A stretch of 64,000 nucleotides of DNA, from the NCBI GenBank assembly GCA_035648415.1, contig DASRLO010000069.1, forward strand, positions 1 to 64,000. The letters are read 5' to 3'. Shown in pieces: positions 17,400 to 25,928 of this stretch (its first letter is position 1; the number at the start of each line of letters is the position of its first letter). A model generated the notes under the pieces. The model saw only the letters and a program-made list of their open reading frames with translations. It was not told where the DNA came from and searched no databases. This stretch comes from DATARH01 sp035648415. GTDB lineage: Bacteria; Pseudomonadota; Alphaproteobacteria; ATCC43930; CGMCC-115725. The position numbers and the translations under genes are program-made.

Positions 17400-17870
17400 C
17401 TATATCGGCATCCGCATCTCCGCCCGCGCGACCGCCGGCGGCATCAGCCAGGCGTAGAAGGTGTCGCGCTGAAACGCCGTCATGTCGCCGCTCGACAGCC
17501 ACGTCGGGTCGTCGAGGATTTTGACGTAGATCTCCTGTCCGGCGGCAAGGTCGACCTCCCTGGTTTGATTGATGTCAACCCCGGTGCTTTCGGGCGCGAT
17601 GCGGTAATGGCCCGACGGCACGTCGCGGAAGAGGGGCGGACCGGCAGGCGAGACGCTGACCGCCCGCGTTCCGTTGAGATCGATATTCGCGAGGTTGCGG
17701 CTGAGCGACGGGTCATAGACCCGGTAGAACCAAATTCGTGCCTGGCCCGGCGCGACCGGCCCGGCGGGAAGCGCCGCCATCTGCGGCGGAACGCAGCCGG
17801 CGAGAAGCAGGAGTCCGGCCGCGATTTTGACGTGCTTTAAACCCTTCGAGAGCGCGAGGCCGATCAACAT
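17400..17870 (-). CDS. Putative lipoprotein, DUF2846-like
   Basis: A 156-residue protein with a lipobox (LLLLAGC, Cys at about residue 26) after a hydrophobic segment, so it should be lipid-anchored. The mature part has QARIWFYRVYDPSLSRNLANIDLNG and a GHYRIAPEST strand, resembling DUF2846-type lipoproteins of unknown role. The gene ends 8 bases from the ABC ATPase stop in convergent orientation. A later start (MLIGLALSKG is long for a lipoprotein leader) is possible. Confidence 0.6.
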   Translation of the reverse strand: MLIGLALSKGLKHVKIAAGLLLLAGCVPPQMAALPAGPVAPGQARIWFYRVYDPSLSRNLANIDLNGTRAVSVSPAGPPLFRDVPSGHYRIAPESTGVDINQTREVDLAAGQEIYVKILDDPTWLSSGDMTAFQRDTFYAWLMPPAVARAEMRMPI

Positions 17871-18067
17871 GGCCTTCCTCCTCCCCGTTTTCCCGAGGGC
17901 GAGGCCCGCTGTTCTAGCGATGGCCGGTCGGCACGCCCTGCGAAAGATCGATGCAGCTAACCCCCCAAGGCGCTGCGTGGCAAAACACGCTTTCGCGACT
18001 GGACCCGCAGAAAGACACCCTGCCGGGCTTTTCTGGCGCCGCCTGCCGCCAGGGTGTAAATTGGCGG

Positions 18068-18361
18068 ATGTCGATCATCTTCGCGATGCCGCGGATGCGT
18101 TACGTGTTGCTGATTCTAGCCGTCGCGCTGGCCGGCTGCGGCCAAAACCAGTCCGAGGCCAGCCTGGTCGGCGAACGCACCTATCGCATCGTCAGCCCGG
18201 AGATCCCGGGCGGCGCGGAAGAGCCGAACCGGCGCTTGGCGGGGCAGCTTTGTCCCGGCGGGTATTTGAAGCTCAACGAGAACGCGCACAAAGGCGGCCC
18301 TGACCGCGCTGATTTTCAAGAGCAGAACATCACGACGATCTGGACCGTCAAGTGCATCTAG
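18068..18361 (+). CDS. Small lipoprotein of unknown function
   Basis: About 97 residues with a hydrophobic leader and lipobox (ILAVALAGCG). The mature region of some 70 residues contains GERTYRIVSPEIPGGAEEPN and ends in a cysteine (TVKCI). Three start codons are possible (18068, 18086 and 18095); the first has a GGCGG just before it. It is convergent with lysS, which ends 16 bases away. No named family is recognised. Confidence 0.55.
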   Translation: MSIIFAMPRMRYVLLILAVALAGCGQNQSEASLVGERTYRIVSPEIPGGAEEPNRRLAGQLCPGGYLKLNENAHKGGPDRADFQEQNITTIWTVKCI

Positions 18362-18377
18362 GCCGCGCCAAGAGGCG

Positions 18378-19883
18378 CTAGCGCGGGCGCATCGTCGGGA
18401 AGGCGATCACGTCGCGGATCGACGGGCTGTCGGTCAGCAGCATGACGAGCCGGTCGATGCCGATGCCGAGCCCGCCGCAGGGCGGCAGCCCGTATTCGAG
18501 CGCGGCGACGTAGTCCTCGTCGAGCGGCTGCGCCTCCTCGTCGCCGGCATCGCGGGCCTGCATCTGCGCCTCGAAGCGACGGCGCTGGTCGACCGGGTCG
18601 TTGAGTTCGGAGAACGCGTTGGCGACCTCCCAGCCGTAGATATAGGTCTCGAACCGCTCGACGAGGCGCGGATCGTTGCGGTCGGCTTTGGCTAACGGCG
18701 AGATGTCGCGCGGAAAGCCGGTGACATGCGTCGGCCGCAGCAGCGAATCCTCGACCCGGGCGGCGAAGGCCGCTTCGAGCGCGTGGCCCCAGCGCGCCTC
18801 TTTGCCGAGCGCGGCGCCCAACAAGTTCGCCTTCTCGCGGGCCGAATCGGTGTCGAGAGCCAAAAAGTCGACGCCCGTCGCCTCCTCGACCAGCTCGGCC
18901 ATCGTGCGGCGCGGCCAGGGCGGGGCCAGGTCGATCGTCGTGCCGCCATAGCCGATCGTCGTGCTGCCGGTGACCGTTTCCGCCAGGTGGGCGAGCAGGG
19001 TTTCGGTGAGGCTCATCATCGCCGTGTAGTCGACATAAGCCTCGTAGATTTCGAGCGAGGTGAATTCCGGGTTGTGGCGCGGCGACAGGCCTTCGTTGCG
19101 AAAGCATCGATTGATCTCGAAGACTCCGTCCGCCAGCCCGCCGACGATCAGCTGTTTCAGGTGCAGCTCCGGCGCGATCCGCAAATAGAGGTCGATGTCG
19201 AGCGCGTTGTGGTGGGTCACGAACGGCTTTGCCGAGGCGCCGCCCTGTATCGCGTGCAGCATCGGCGTTTCGACTTCGAGATAGCCGCGCGCGAGAAGCC
19301 ACGCGCGCATCTCGGCGACGACCCGGCTGCGCCGCCGCAGCGTTTCGCGGCTCCGCGGGTTCATGATCAAATCGACATAGCGCTGGCGATAGCGCAGCTC
19401 GATGTCGGCGAGACCGTGATACTTCTCGGGCAGCGGCCGCAGCGCCTTGGCGAGCATGGTCAGCGCCGCCGCGTTGACCGTCAGCTCGCCGCGCGGCGTG
19501 CGCCGGACCTGGCCTTCGATGCCGATCAAATCGCCGATATCGAGGAGCTTTAGCGTCTCCAGCCCATCGGTGGACAGATAGTCCTTGTGGCTGAACACCT
19601 GGATCTTGCCCGAGGCGTCGTGCAAATCGATAAACATGCCACTGTTGCGCAGCGCGCGGATGCGGCCCGCGACGCGCACTGTGTCGCCGGTCTCCTCGCC
19701 CGCCGGCAGCGCCGCGTAACGCGTGTCGAGCGCCGCCGCATTGTCGCTCCGGGCAAAACCGACCGGGTAAGGGTCGACCCCCAACTCGCGCAGCGCCTCG
19801 AGCTTTTGCAGGCGCACCGCGCGCAGCGGATCGTCGCCCTCCCTAGGGTCCTCCCGCGGGCCGTCCCCGGGGCCATCGTTCAT
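18378..19883 (-). CDS. lysS: Lysyl-tRNA synthetase, class II
   Basis: A 501-residue enzyme that charges tRNA-Lys. An N-terminal OB-fold anticodon domain (VRVAGRIRALRNSGMFIDLHD) is followed by the class II catalytic domain. Motif 2 is FEINRCFRNEGLSPRHNPEF and motif 3 is GGLGIGIDRLVMLL. Length and both domains rule out the short EpmA paralogue. The ATG at 19883 avoids an arginine-rich extension. The next gene upstream, an ABC transporter, ends 13 bases before it, so they may share a transcript. Confidence 0.96.
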   Translation of the reverse strand: MNDGPGDGPREDPREGDDPLRAVRLQKLEALRELGVDPYPVGFARSDNAAALDTRYAALPAGEETGDTVRVAGRIRALRNSGMFIDLHDASGKIQVFSHKDYLSTDGLETLKLLDIGDLIGIEGQVRRTPRGELTVNAAALTMLAKALRPLPEKYHGLADIELRYRQRYVDLIMNPRSRETLRRRSRVVAEMRAWLLARGYLEVETPMLHAIQGGASAKPFVTHHNALDIDLYLRIAPELHLKQLIVGGLADGVFEINRCFRNEGLSPRHNPEFTSLEIYEAYVDYTAMMSLTETLLAHLAETVTGSTTIGYGGTTIDLAPPWPRRTMAELVEEATGVDFLALDTDSAREKANLLGAALGKEARWGHALEAAFAARVEDSLLRPTHVTGFPRDISPLAKADRNDPRLVERFETYIYGWEVANAFSELNDPVDQRRRFEAQMQARDAGDEEAQPLDEDYVAALEYGLPPCGGLGIGIDRLVMLLTDSPSIRDVIAFPTMRPR

Positions 19884-19896
19884 GCCGTCCGATCCC

Positions 19897-21633
19897 CTAT
19901 TTCGCCGCGGCCTCGGCCACCTTGTCGCGGGCCAGGTCGACAATTTCGTTGTGGAACCGCTTTAGCGAGCTGTGATGCCCGACGCTGACGATGGTCGGCC
20001 GCCACTCGGCGTCGCGCAACATCCGGTACAGCGTCATCTCCCCCGCCTCGTCGAGCGCCGAGGTCGCCTCGTCGAGAAAGACGATCGACGGCCGCAGCAG
20101 CAGCACCCGCGCGAAGGCGAGCCGCTGCTGCTCGCCACCCGACAGGCGCTGCGCCCAGTTGCTCTCGTCGTCGAGACGATCGACGAGATGCGCGAGCCCG
20201 ACCGCGCGCAGCGCGTTCGCCATCGTCGCGCGGTCGGGCCGCACGTTGCCTGGATACTTGAGCGCGTCGGCGAGCGTGCCGAGCGGCAGATAGGGCCGCT
20301 GCGGCAGGAACAGCACGGTTCCCTCGGCGAGGCGGACGCGGCCGCGCCCGAACGGCCACAGCCCGGCGATGGCGCGCAGCACGGTGCTCTTGCCCGAGCC
20401 GGTCGGGCCGGTGATCAGCACCGGGTTGTCGGAGCCGCTCAGCAGCGCAACGTCGCGCTGCAGCGCCGCCCCGTCCGGGAGGTCGAGATCGAGCGCGCCG
20501 ACCTCGACGCCGGAGCCGCCGCGCTCGATGGTGATCGGGTGCGCCTCGCCACGCGAGGCGGCGATCGCCTCGATCCGGCCCTGGAACCCCGCGAGGCGCT
20601 CGACGACCGCCTGGTATTCGGCGATCGAGGTGTAACTGCTGACGATGAACGACAGCGATTCCTGCACCTGGCCAAAGGCCGAGACAACCTGCATCAGCCC
20701 GCCCAATTGGATACGCTTGGCGAAATATTCCGGCGCGGCGACGAGGAACGGAAATATAAGCGCGACCTGCTGGTAGCCGGCGGTGAACCAGGTGAGCCGC
20801 TTGCGGCGGCGGATGATGTCCCACCAATTGGCGACGATGCGGCCGAAGCGGCTGTCGAAGACGCCATATTCATGCGCCTCGCCGCCGTAGAACGCGACGC
20901 TCTCGGCGTGCTCGCGCAGCCGCACCAGGCTGAAGCGGAAATCGGCCTCGAAGCGCTGCTGGTTGAACATCAACCGGGCGAGCGGCTTGCCGATCCAATG
21001 CGTGAACCAGGTGCCGATCGCGGCGTAGATGAACGCCGCAAACACCAGGTATCCAGGGATGTCGAAGCTGTGGCCGCCCCAGAGCGGCACCGTCAGTCCG
21101 CCCGACAGACGCCACAGGATGAACAGGAACGACACCAGCGTCACCACCGAGTTCATCATCCCCAGCGACAGGCTGAGGCTCAGCGTGGCGAAGCTGTCGA
21201 GGTCGTCGGCAATGCGCTGGTCGGGGTTGTCGGTCGTCGACTGGTCGATCTGGATGCGGTAATAGGTCTGGTTGCCGAGCCACCCCTTGAGCGAACGCTC
21301 GGTCAGCCAGCGCCGCCAGCGGATGTGCAGGATTTGCCGCAGATAGAGCTGATAGACCGCGACCCCGATCCAGCCGGCCGCGATCATGCCGAATATGCCG
21401 AACTGGCGCCAGAACTCCGACCAATTGTACTGCTGCAAGGCGTCGTAGAAATCGCGGTTCCACAGATTGAGGCGGACATTGATCCAAACCGAGACCAGAT
21501 TGAGCGCGACAACCGCGACAACGAGGCCTATCGCGCTCCATTTCTCGTCTGATCGCCAATATGGCAAGGCCAGCTTCCACGCCTCGCGCAGGAAGCCGGT
21601 CCCGCTCAACGCTCTACTTGACCTCATACGCAC
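19897..21633 (-). CDS. ABC transporter, SbmA/BacA-type membrane domain fused to ATPase
   Basis: A 578-residue half-transporter. The N-terminal membrane domain (ABC_membrane_2 type, about 1-330) has NVRLNLWNRDFYDALQQYNW and DNPDQRIADDLDSFATLSL, seen in BacA, YddA and peroxisomal ABCD proteins. The C-terminal ATPase has Walker A GPTGSGKST, signature LSGGEQQRLAFAR and Walker B IVFLDEATSALDE. It would act as a homodimer. Relatives import peptides or move very-long-chain fatty acids, and either role is possible here. It diverges from mmcB with 23 bases between starts. Confidence 0.88.
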   Translation of the reverse strand: MRMRSSRALSGTGFLREAWKLALPYWRSDEKWSAIGLVVAVVALNLVSVWINVRLNLWNRDFYDALQQYNWSEFWRQFGIFGMIAAGWIGVAVYQLYLRQILHIRWRRWLTERSLKGWLGNQTYYRIQIDQSTTDNPDQRIADDLDSFATLSLSLSLGMMNSVVTLVSFLFILWRLSGGLTVPLWGGHSFDIPGYLVFAAFIYAAIGTWFTHWIGKPLARLMFNQQRFEADFRFSLVRLREHAESVAFYGGEAHEYGVFDSRFGRIVANWWDIIRRRKRLTWFTAGYQQVALIFPFLVAAPEYFAKRIQLGGLMQVVSAFGQVQESLSFIVSSYTSIAEYQAVVERLAGFQGRIEAIAASRGEAHPITIERGGSGVEVGALDLDLPDGAALQRDVALLSGSDNPVLITGPTGSGKSTVLRAIAGLWPFGRGRVRLAEGTVLFLPQRPYLPLGTLADALKYPGNVRPDRATMANALRAVGLAHLVDRLDDESNWAQRLSGGEQQRLAFARVLLLRPSIVFLDEATSALDEAGEMTLYRMLRDAEWRPTIVSVGHHSSLKRFHNEIVDLARDKVAEAAAK

Positions 21634-21656
21634 AAGCCTCTTCCTCTGGGTGCGAG

Positions 21657-22139
21657 ATGACCAGCGAAACCGGCCTCTTCGCCGGCGGCCGGCCGAGCGA
21701 TAAAGCGCTGGCCGCGGCGCTCCTCGCCCGCGGCGTGTGCCGCGCGCTTGAACAGCTCGGCTATGCCAGCCTCCTCGAATTCCCGCTCGCCAATGGGCGG
21801 CGTGCCGATATCCTCGCCCTCGGCCGCGGCGGCGATCTCATCGTTGTCGAGATCAAAACCTCGGTCGCCGATTTCCGCGCCGACCGCAAATGGGCGGGGT
21901 ATCGCGATTTCGCCGACCGTTTCTATTTCGCTGTTCCAAACACTTTCCCCCAAGCGCTAATCCCCGAGGATTGTGGCCTCATGGTGGCGGACGCCTTCGC
22001 CGCGTCCCTGATCCGCGACGGCGAGCCGATTGCCTTGGCGCCCGGCCGCCGGCGCGCCGTCACCCTACGCTTCGCGCTGGCGGCGGCGGCGCGGCTGCGA
22101 CGCCATCTCGATCCGCAGGCCGGCCTCGCCCCATTCTGA
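21657..22139 (+). CDS. mmcB: MmcB-family DNA repair protein (putative nuclease)
   Basis: A 160-residue protein with a restriction-endonuclease-like core: LEFPLANGRRADILAL and DLIVVEIKTSVADFRADRKW hold the acidic D...ExK residues. ADRFYFAVPNTFPQALIPEDCGL is the family block of MmcB, an SOS-linked alphaproteobacterial protein tied to mutagenic repair. The ATG at 21657 was chosen because upstream codons are low-complexity. Its 3' end overlaps the convergent heptose-kinase gene by 75 bases. Confidence 0.82.
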   Translation: MTSETGLFAGGRPSDKALAAALLARGVCRALEQLGYASLLEFPLANGRRADILALGRGGDLIVVEIKTSVADFRADRKWAGYRDFADRFYFAVPNTFPQALIPEDCGLMVADAFAASLIRDGEPIALAPGRRRAVTLRFALAAAARLRRHLDPQAGLAPF

Positions 22140-23126
22140 GCGCACCTCGCTCGCCAGCGCGGCGGCCAATTCCCCGGCCGAGGCGACCGCCGTGCCGGTC
22201 TTGGCGCCGACGATGCCGACCGCCAGACCGGCGAGCTGCGCCGCCCCGCTCACCGACAGCCCGGCGCCGAGTCCCGCCGCCAGCGCCGCCGCCGCGGCGT
22301 CTTCGGTGCCGCCGGGATCGTAGCTGTCGCCGGCCGCCATCGTCTCGAACGCGGCGCTGCTGCTTGGCTCGACCAGGATCATCCCGTCACGGCCGAGGGT
22401 GACGAAGACCGCGCCGAAACCGCACCTCTCGATCAGCGCGCGCGCCGCCGCGACGACCTCGCGTTCGTTTCCCGCGGGCATGCCGGTCGCCTCGGCGAGT
22501 TCGCGCCGGCTCGGCATCAGGAGGTCGGCGCCGCGATAGCGGATGTGGTCGCCGCCTTTGGGTTCGGCGACGACCCGCGCGCCGGCCTCCTGCGCGGTCT
22601 TGATGATTTCGAGCGCGACGCCGTCGGTCAGCACGCCCTTGGCGTAATCGGAAAGCACGACGACGTCGTGGCTGGCCACCAGCTCGCGGGCGAGCCGCAG
22701 CAGGTCGTCGCGGATATAGGGGCCGAGCGGCGACGCGCTCTCCCAATCGGCCCGCAACAAATGCTGGTTGAGCGCGATGAACCGGGTCTTGACCGTCGTC
22801 TTGCGCTGCGGCTGCACCAGGACGTGGATCTCGGCGCCGTCGACCTCGGCCAGCAGGTTCTGCACCTCGCGCCCGGCATCGTCGTTGCCGACCACCGAGA
22901 CGAACGACATCTGGGCGCCGAGCGCGGCGAGATTGCGCAGCACGTTGCCGGCGCCGCCGAGGCTGTGGGTCTCGCTGTCGACCGCCAGCACCGGGACCGG
23001 CGCCTCGGGCGAGACGCGGTCGACCTCGCCGTAGACGTAGTGATCGAGCATCACATCGCCGATGCATAGCACCCGCGCCGCGCGCAGCCGGTCGATGTCG
23101 AGCCTCAGCTCGCCGTTTTTCGCCAT
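22065..23126 (-). CDS. D-glycero-beta-D-manno-heptose-7-phosphate kinase-like protein
   Basis: A 353-residue PfkB-type sugar kinase related to the N-terminal half of HldE (RfaE1), which acts in ADP-heptose synthesis for lipopolysaccharide. GDVMLDHYVYGEVDRVSPEAPVPVL, the glycine-rich SLGGAGNVLRNL and VVLSDYAKGVL are typical. The PfkB signature, normally DxxGAGD, reads YDPGGTED at residues 269-276: the catalytic Asp276 is kept but the anion-hole Ala-Gly are Thr-Glu. The C-terminus has an unusual basic tail (PRRRRQREA). The cytidylyl/adenylyltransferase half of HldE is absent. Activity is therefore uncertain. The gene starts 22 bases after smr. Confidence 0.8.
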   Translation of the reverse strand: MAKNGELRLDIDRLRAARVLCIGDVMLDHYVYGEVDRVSPEAPVPVLAVDSETHSLGGAGNVLRNLAALGAQMSFVSVVGNDDAGREVQNLLAEVDGAEIHVLVQPQRKTTVKTRFIALNQHLLRADWESASPLGPYIRDDLLRLARELVASHDVVVLSDYAKGVLTDGVALEIIKTAQEAGARVVAEPKGGDHIRYRGADLLMPSRRELAEATGMPAGNEREVVAAARALIERCGFGAVFVTLGRDGMILVEPSSSAAFETMAAGDSYDPGGTEDAAAAALAAGLGAGLSVSGAAQLAGLAVGIVGAKTGTAVASAGELAAALASEVRSEWGEAGLRIEMASQPRRRRQREA

Positions 23127-23148
23127 AAATTCTCCGTCGCGGGACGGC

Positions 23149-23670
23149 TCACCCGGCCCGCGTGCGGCGCAGCATAACGTAAAGCGCCCCCGCGCCGCCA
23201 TCCCGCGGCTGCGCGGAGGCGATCGCCAGCAAATGCGGGCGGAATTCCGGCTCGTCGAGCCAGCGCGGCACGGCCGCCCGCAGCACGCCGGCGCGCCCAT
23301 CCAGTCCCTTTGGCGCACCGCGCCCCGTGATAACGAGAACGCAGCGCTTGCCGTCGGCTCGGGCCGCCCGGATAAACCCGCCGAGCGCGCGATGCGCCTC
23401 GTCCTGCGTCATGCCGTGCAGGTCGAGCCGGGCCTCGACCCGGTGCTTGCCGCGCTTCAGCCGTTCGGCATTGGCGCGGTCGATGCCGGCGAAACGGTCG
23501 AGCGCCAGCGGCGGCAGGGCCGGGGCCGGAGTCAATGGCGCCGGGTGAGGCTCGGCGCGCGGAACGGGCCTGGATTTCACCGCCGGTGGGGCGGGCAGCG
23601 CGGCGATTTGTTTGACGCCCCGCATTGCGCGCCGCCACAGCGCGCTGTCGGGATCAGCTTTCGCCGGCAT
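23149..23670 (-). CDS. Smr/MutS2-type domain protein
   Basis: A 173-residue protein. A proline-rich N-terminal half leads to the Smr domain with DLHG at residues 83-86 and the TGRG motif at 115-118 (VLVITGRGAP). It ends in ASAQPRDGGAGALYVMLRR. Smr domains are small nucleases or RNA-binding modules, and stand-alone versions are common near the alphaproteobacterial origin. The start overlaps the lutC stop by 17 bases. Confidence 0.85.
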   Translation of the reverse strand: MPAKADPDSALWRRAMRGVKQIAALPAPPAVKSRPVPRAEPHPAPLTPAPALPPLALDRFAGIDRANAERLKRGKHRVEARLDLHGMTQDEAHRALGGFIRAARADGKRCVLVITGRGAPKGLDGRAGVLRAAVPRWLDEPEFRPHLLAIASAQPRDGGAGALYVMLRRTRAG

Positions 23671-24349
23671 CGTCGACGAGGATCACATGCAGGCGGCGCG
23701 GACCGTGCGCGCCCAGCTCGATCTTCTGCTCGATATCGCCGGTGCGCGAGGGGCCGGTGATAAAATTGACCGTGCGCGGCAGCGCGGCAGGGCCATCGCC
23801 CGGCCGCCGGCGCAACAGATCCCAGCCATCCTCGTAGCTCGCCACCACCTGGCCGGCGCGCAGCACGACGATGTGCGTGTCCGGCAGGAAATTGAGCGTC
23901 GTCGGGGTGTGGTCGCCGGAGACCAGCATCAGGGTGCCGGTCTCGGCGACCGCCGCGAGGCACGGGGTCAGCGACACCGCGTCGCCCGCGGTCGCCGCGC
24001 CGCGGCGGATCTGCACCAGCGGCCGCTCATTCCAGGGCAGCGCCTCGAGGGTCGGATCGGGCGCCATCGCCAGCTCGGCCGGCAGGTTTTCGGCCGCGAG
24101 ATAGCGCGCGACCTCGCCCGGCACCGCCGCGGCCGAGGCGAGACGCGCGACCGTCGTCTGCACCGCCTCGGCCATCGCGACAAAGAGATCGACGCGCGCC
24201 GGCGGGTCGAGCGCCGCCGCGCGCGCCGGGATCAGGTTGCGGCGGTGCGCCGCGACGCGCGCGTCAAGCTCGCCGGCGGCGCCTTCGGCGAGCGCGCCGC
24301 GGCCGAGCGCCCGGCGGATGCCGCCGAGGACATCGTCGCGCGCGGTCAT
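23654..24349 (-). CDS. lutC: Lactate utilization protein LutC
   Basis: A 231-residue protein of the LutC/YkgG family. AVAETGTLMLVSGDHTPTTLNFLPDTHIVVL and a late RTVNFITGPSRTGDIEQKIELGAHGPRRL are conserved family blocks. With LutA and LutB it forms the iron-sulfur complex that oxidises L-lactate to pyruvate. The start overlaps the lutB stop (ATGA), so translation is coupled. The frame stays open upstream, antisense to nothing recognised, and that extension is not LutC-like. Confidence 0.9.
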   Translation of the reverse strand: MTARDDVLGGIRRALGRGALAEGAAGELDARVAAHRRNLIPARAAALDPPARVDLFVAMAEAVQTTVARLASAAAVPGEVARYLAAENLPAELAMAPDPTLEALPWNERPLVQIRRGAATAGDAVSLTPCLAAVAETGTLMLVSGDHTPTTLNFLPDTHIVVLRAGQVVASYEDGWDLLRRRPGDGPAALPRTVNFITGPSRTGDIEQKIELGAHGPRRLHVILVDDAGES

Positions 24350-25785
24350 CGTCCGATCTTTTGCCGGGCGGCGCGCTGCCGCTTGGCCCACAGCGCATGA
24401 AAGCTGCGGCCCTCGGGCGCCGGCATGTCGCGCGCCCTGGTCCAGTCGCCGGCGAGCGGCAGCGAGCGGAACCTGCCCCGCCCTTCGCCGAGCCAACCGA
24501 GCAGCCGGGCCTGCAATTCGACCAGCTCGTGGTAGAGCGCCGGCCGCCGCGCGGCCCAGGCCCAGAGCTTCAGCCCGTTGCGATAGACCGCCGGCGCCTT
24601 GCCCTGGGCGAATTGCCGCTCGCGCCAGTGCCGCATCATTTTCGGCAGCGGGATACGGACCGGGCAAACGCTCTCGCAGCGCCCGCAGAAGCTCGACGCG
24701 TTGGGCAGGTCGCCGGCCTCGTCGAGGCCGATCAGCGCCGGTGTCAGCACCGCGCCCATCGGCCCCGGATAGACCCAGCCATAGGCATGCCCGCCTATCG
24801 CGGTATAGACTGGGCAATGGTTGAGGCAAGCGGCGCAGCGCAGGCAGCGCAGCATGTCCTGGAATTCGCCGCCGATGAGCGCCGAGCGGCCGTTGTCGAT
24901 CAGCACGACGTGATATTGCTCGGGCCCGTCGAGATCGCCCGGCCGGCGCGGCCCGGTCGACATCGTCGTGTAGGACGAGAATTCCTGACCCGTCGCCGAG
25001 CGCGCCAGGAGGCGCAGCAAGGTCGCGGCGTCCTCCAGGGTCGGCACGATCTTTTCGAGGCTGGCGACGACGATATGAATCTTGGGCAAGGTCTGCGTCA
25101 GGTCGCCGTTGCCCTCGTTGGTGACAATGATGCTGGAGCCGGTCTCGGCGACGAGGAAGTTGGCGCCGGTGATGCCGACGTCGGCGGCGAGGAAGTGCGG
25201 GCGCAGCATCGTGCGGGCCTCGGCGCAAAGCTGCGGCGCCTCGCTGAGCGGGCGGGTGGGATCGAGCGCGGTGTGCGATGCGCGGAATGTCTCTTCGACC
25301 TGTTCCTTCATCAGGTGGATCGCCGGGGCGATGATGTGGCTGGGTGGCTCGTGGCGCAGCTGGATGATGTATTCGCCGAGATCGGTTTCGACCGGGGTGA
25401 TGCCGTTGGCCTCGAGATGCTCGTTGAGGGCGATCTCCTCGGCGACCATCGACTTGCCCTTGGTGACGATTTTCGCCCCGACCGAGCGGCAGATGCCGAG
25501 CACCGCCGCGCGCGCCTCGGCCGCATCGCGCGCCCAATGCACGGCGCCGCCCGACGCGGTCACGTTCTTCTCATAGATCTCCAGATAAAAATCGAGATGG
25601 GCGATCGTATGGTCCTTGATCGCCTTCCCCTGGTCGCGCAGCGCCTCGAACTCGGGGAGCCGCGCGATCGCCTCGGCGCGGCGCGCCGGGAAACCGGCGC
25701 CGGCCATGCCGAGCGCGCGGCGCAGCACCGGGTCGGCGAGCCCGGCGCGCGCGTTGTCGGCGAAAGCGTGACTCGTCGCTTCCAT
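24346..25785 (-). CDS. lutB: Lactate utilization iron-sulfur protein LutB
   Basis: A 479-residue LutB. The N-terminal domain shares the LUD fold with LutC (VTKGKSMVAEEIALNEHLE and VGITGANFLVAETGSSIIVTNEGNGD). Two ferredoxin-like clusters follow: LRCAACLNHCPVY and CGRCESVCPVRIPLP, giving two [4Fe-4S] centres. The C-terminal tail has a domain rich in Trp and Arg. It lies between lutA and lutC in the usual order, but is separated from lutA by a 143-base gap with hairpin repeats. Confidence 0.93.
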   Translation of the reverse strand: MEATSHAFADNARAGLADPVLRRALGMAGAGFPARRAEAIARLPEFEALRDQGKAIKDHTIAHLDFYLEIYEKNVTASGGAVHWARDAAEARAAVLGICRSVGAKIVTKGKSMVAEEIALNEHLEANGITPVETDLGEYIIQLRHEPPSHIIAPAIHLMKEQVEETFRASHTALDPTRPLSEAPQLCAEARTMLRPHFLAADVGITGANFLVAETGSSIIVTNEGNGDLTQTLPKIHIVVASLEKIVPTLEDAATLLRLLARSATGQEFSSYTTMSTGPRRPGDLDGPEQYHVVLIDNGRSALIGGEFQDMLRCLRCAACLNHCPVYTAIGGHAYGWVYPGPMGAVLTPALIGLDEAGDLPNASSFCGRCESVCPVRIPLPKMMRHWRERQFAQGKAPAVYRNGLKLWAWAARRPALYHELVELQARLLGWLGEGRGRFRSLPLAGDWTRARDMPAPEGRSFHALWAKRQRAARQKIGR

Positions 25786-25836
25786 TGCTATTTTCCGGGC
25801 GCTTTCCGAGCGCCGCCGATCAATTTTTCTTCGTCA

Positions 25837-25905
25837 CCCCCGCGAAAGCGGGGGCCCAGGGCAACCGACACATCGCTCGCCCCTGAGTTCCCGCTCTCGC
25901 GGGAA
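25837..25905. repeat. Pair of REP-like hairpins between lutA and lutB
   Basis: Two compact hairpins sit in the lutA-lutB gap. The first is CCCCCGC-GAAA-GCGGGGG (25837-25854) and the second TTCCCGC-TCTC-GCGGGAA (25888-25905). The first, with its flanking CGTCA and CCAGG, matches the widespread intergenic palindrome of many alphaproteobacteria. They could stabilise the lutA transcript or reduce read-through into lutBC. Confidence 0.75.
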
Positions 25906-25928
25906 AGGCGATCTAAAAGATACATCGC

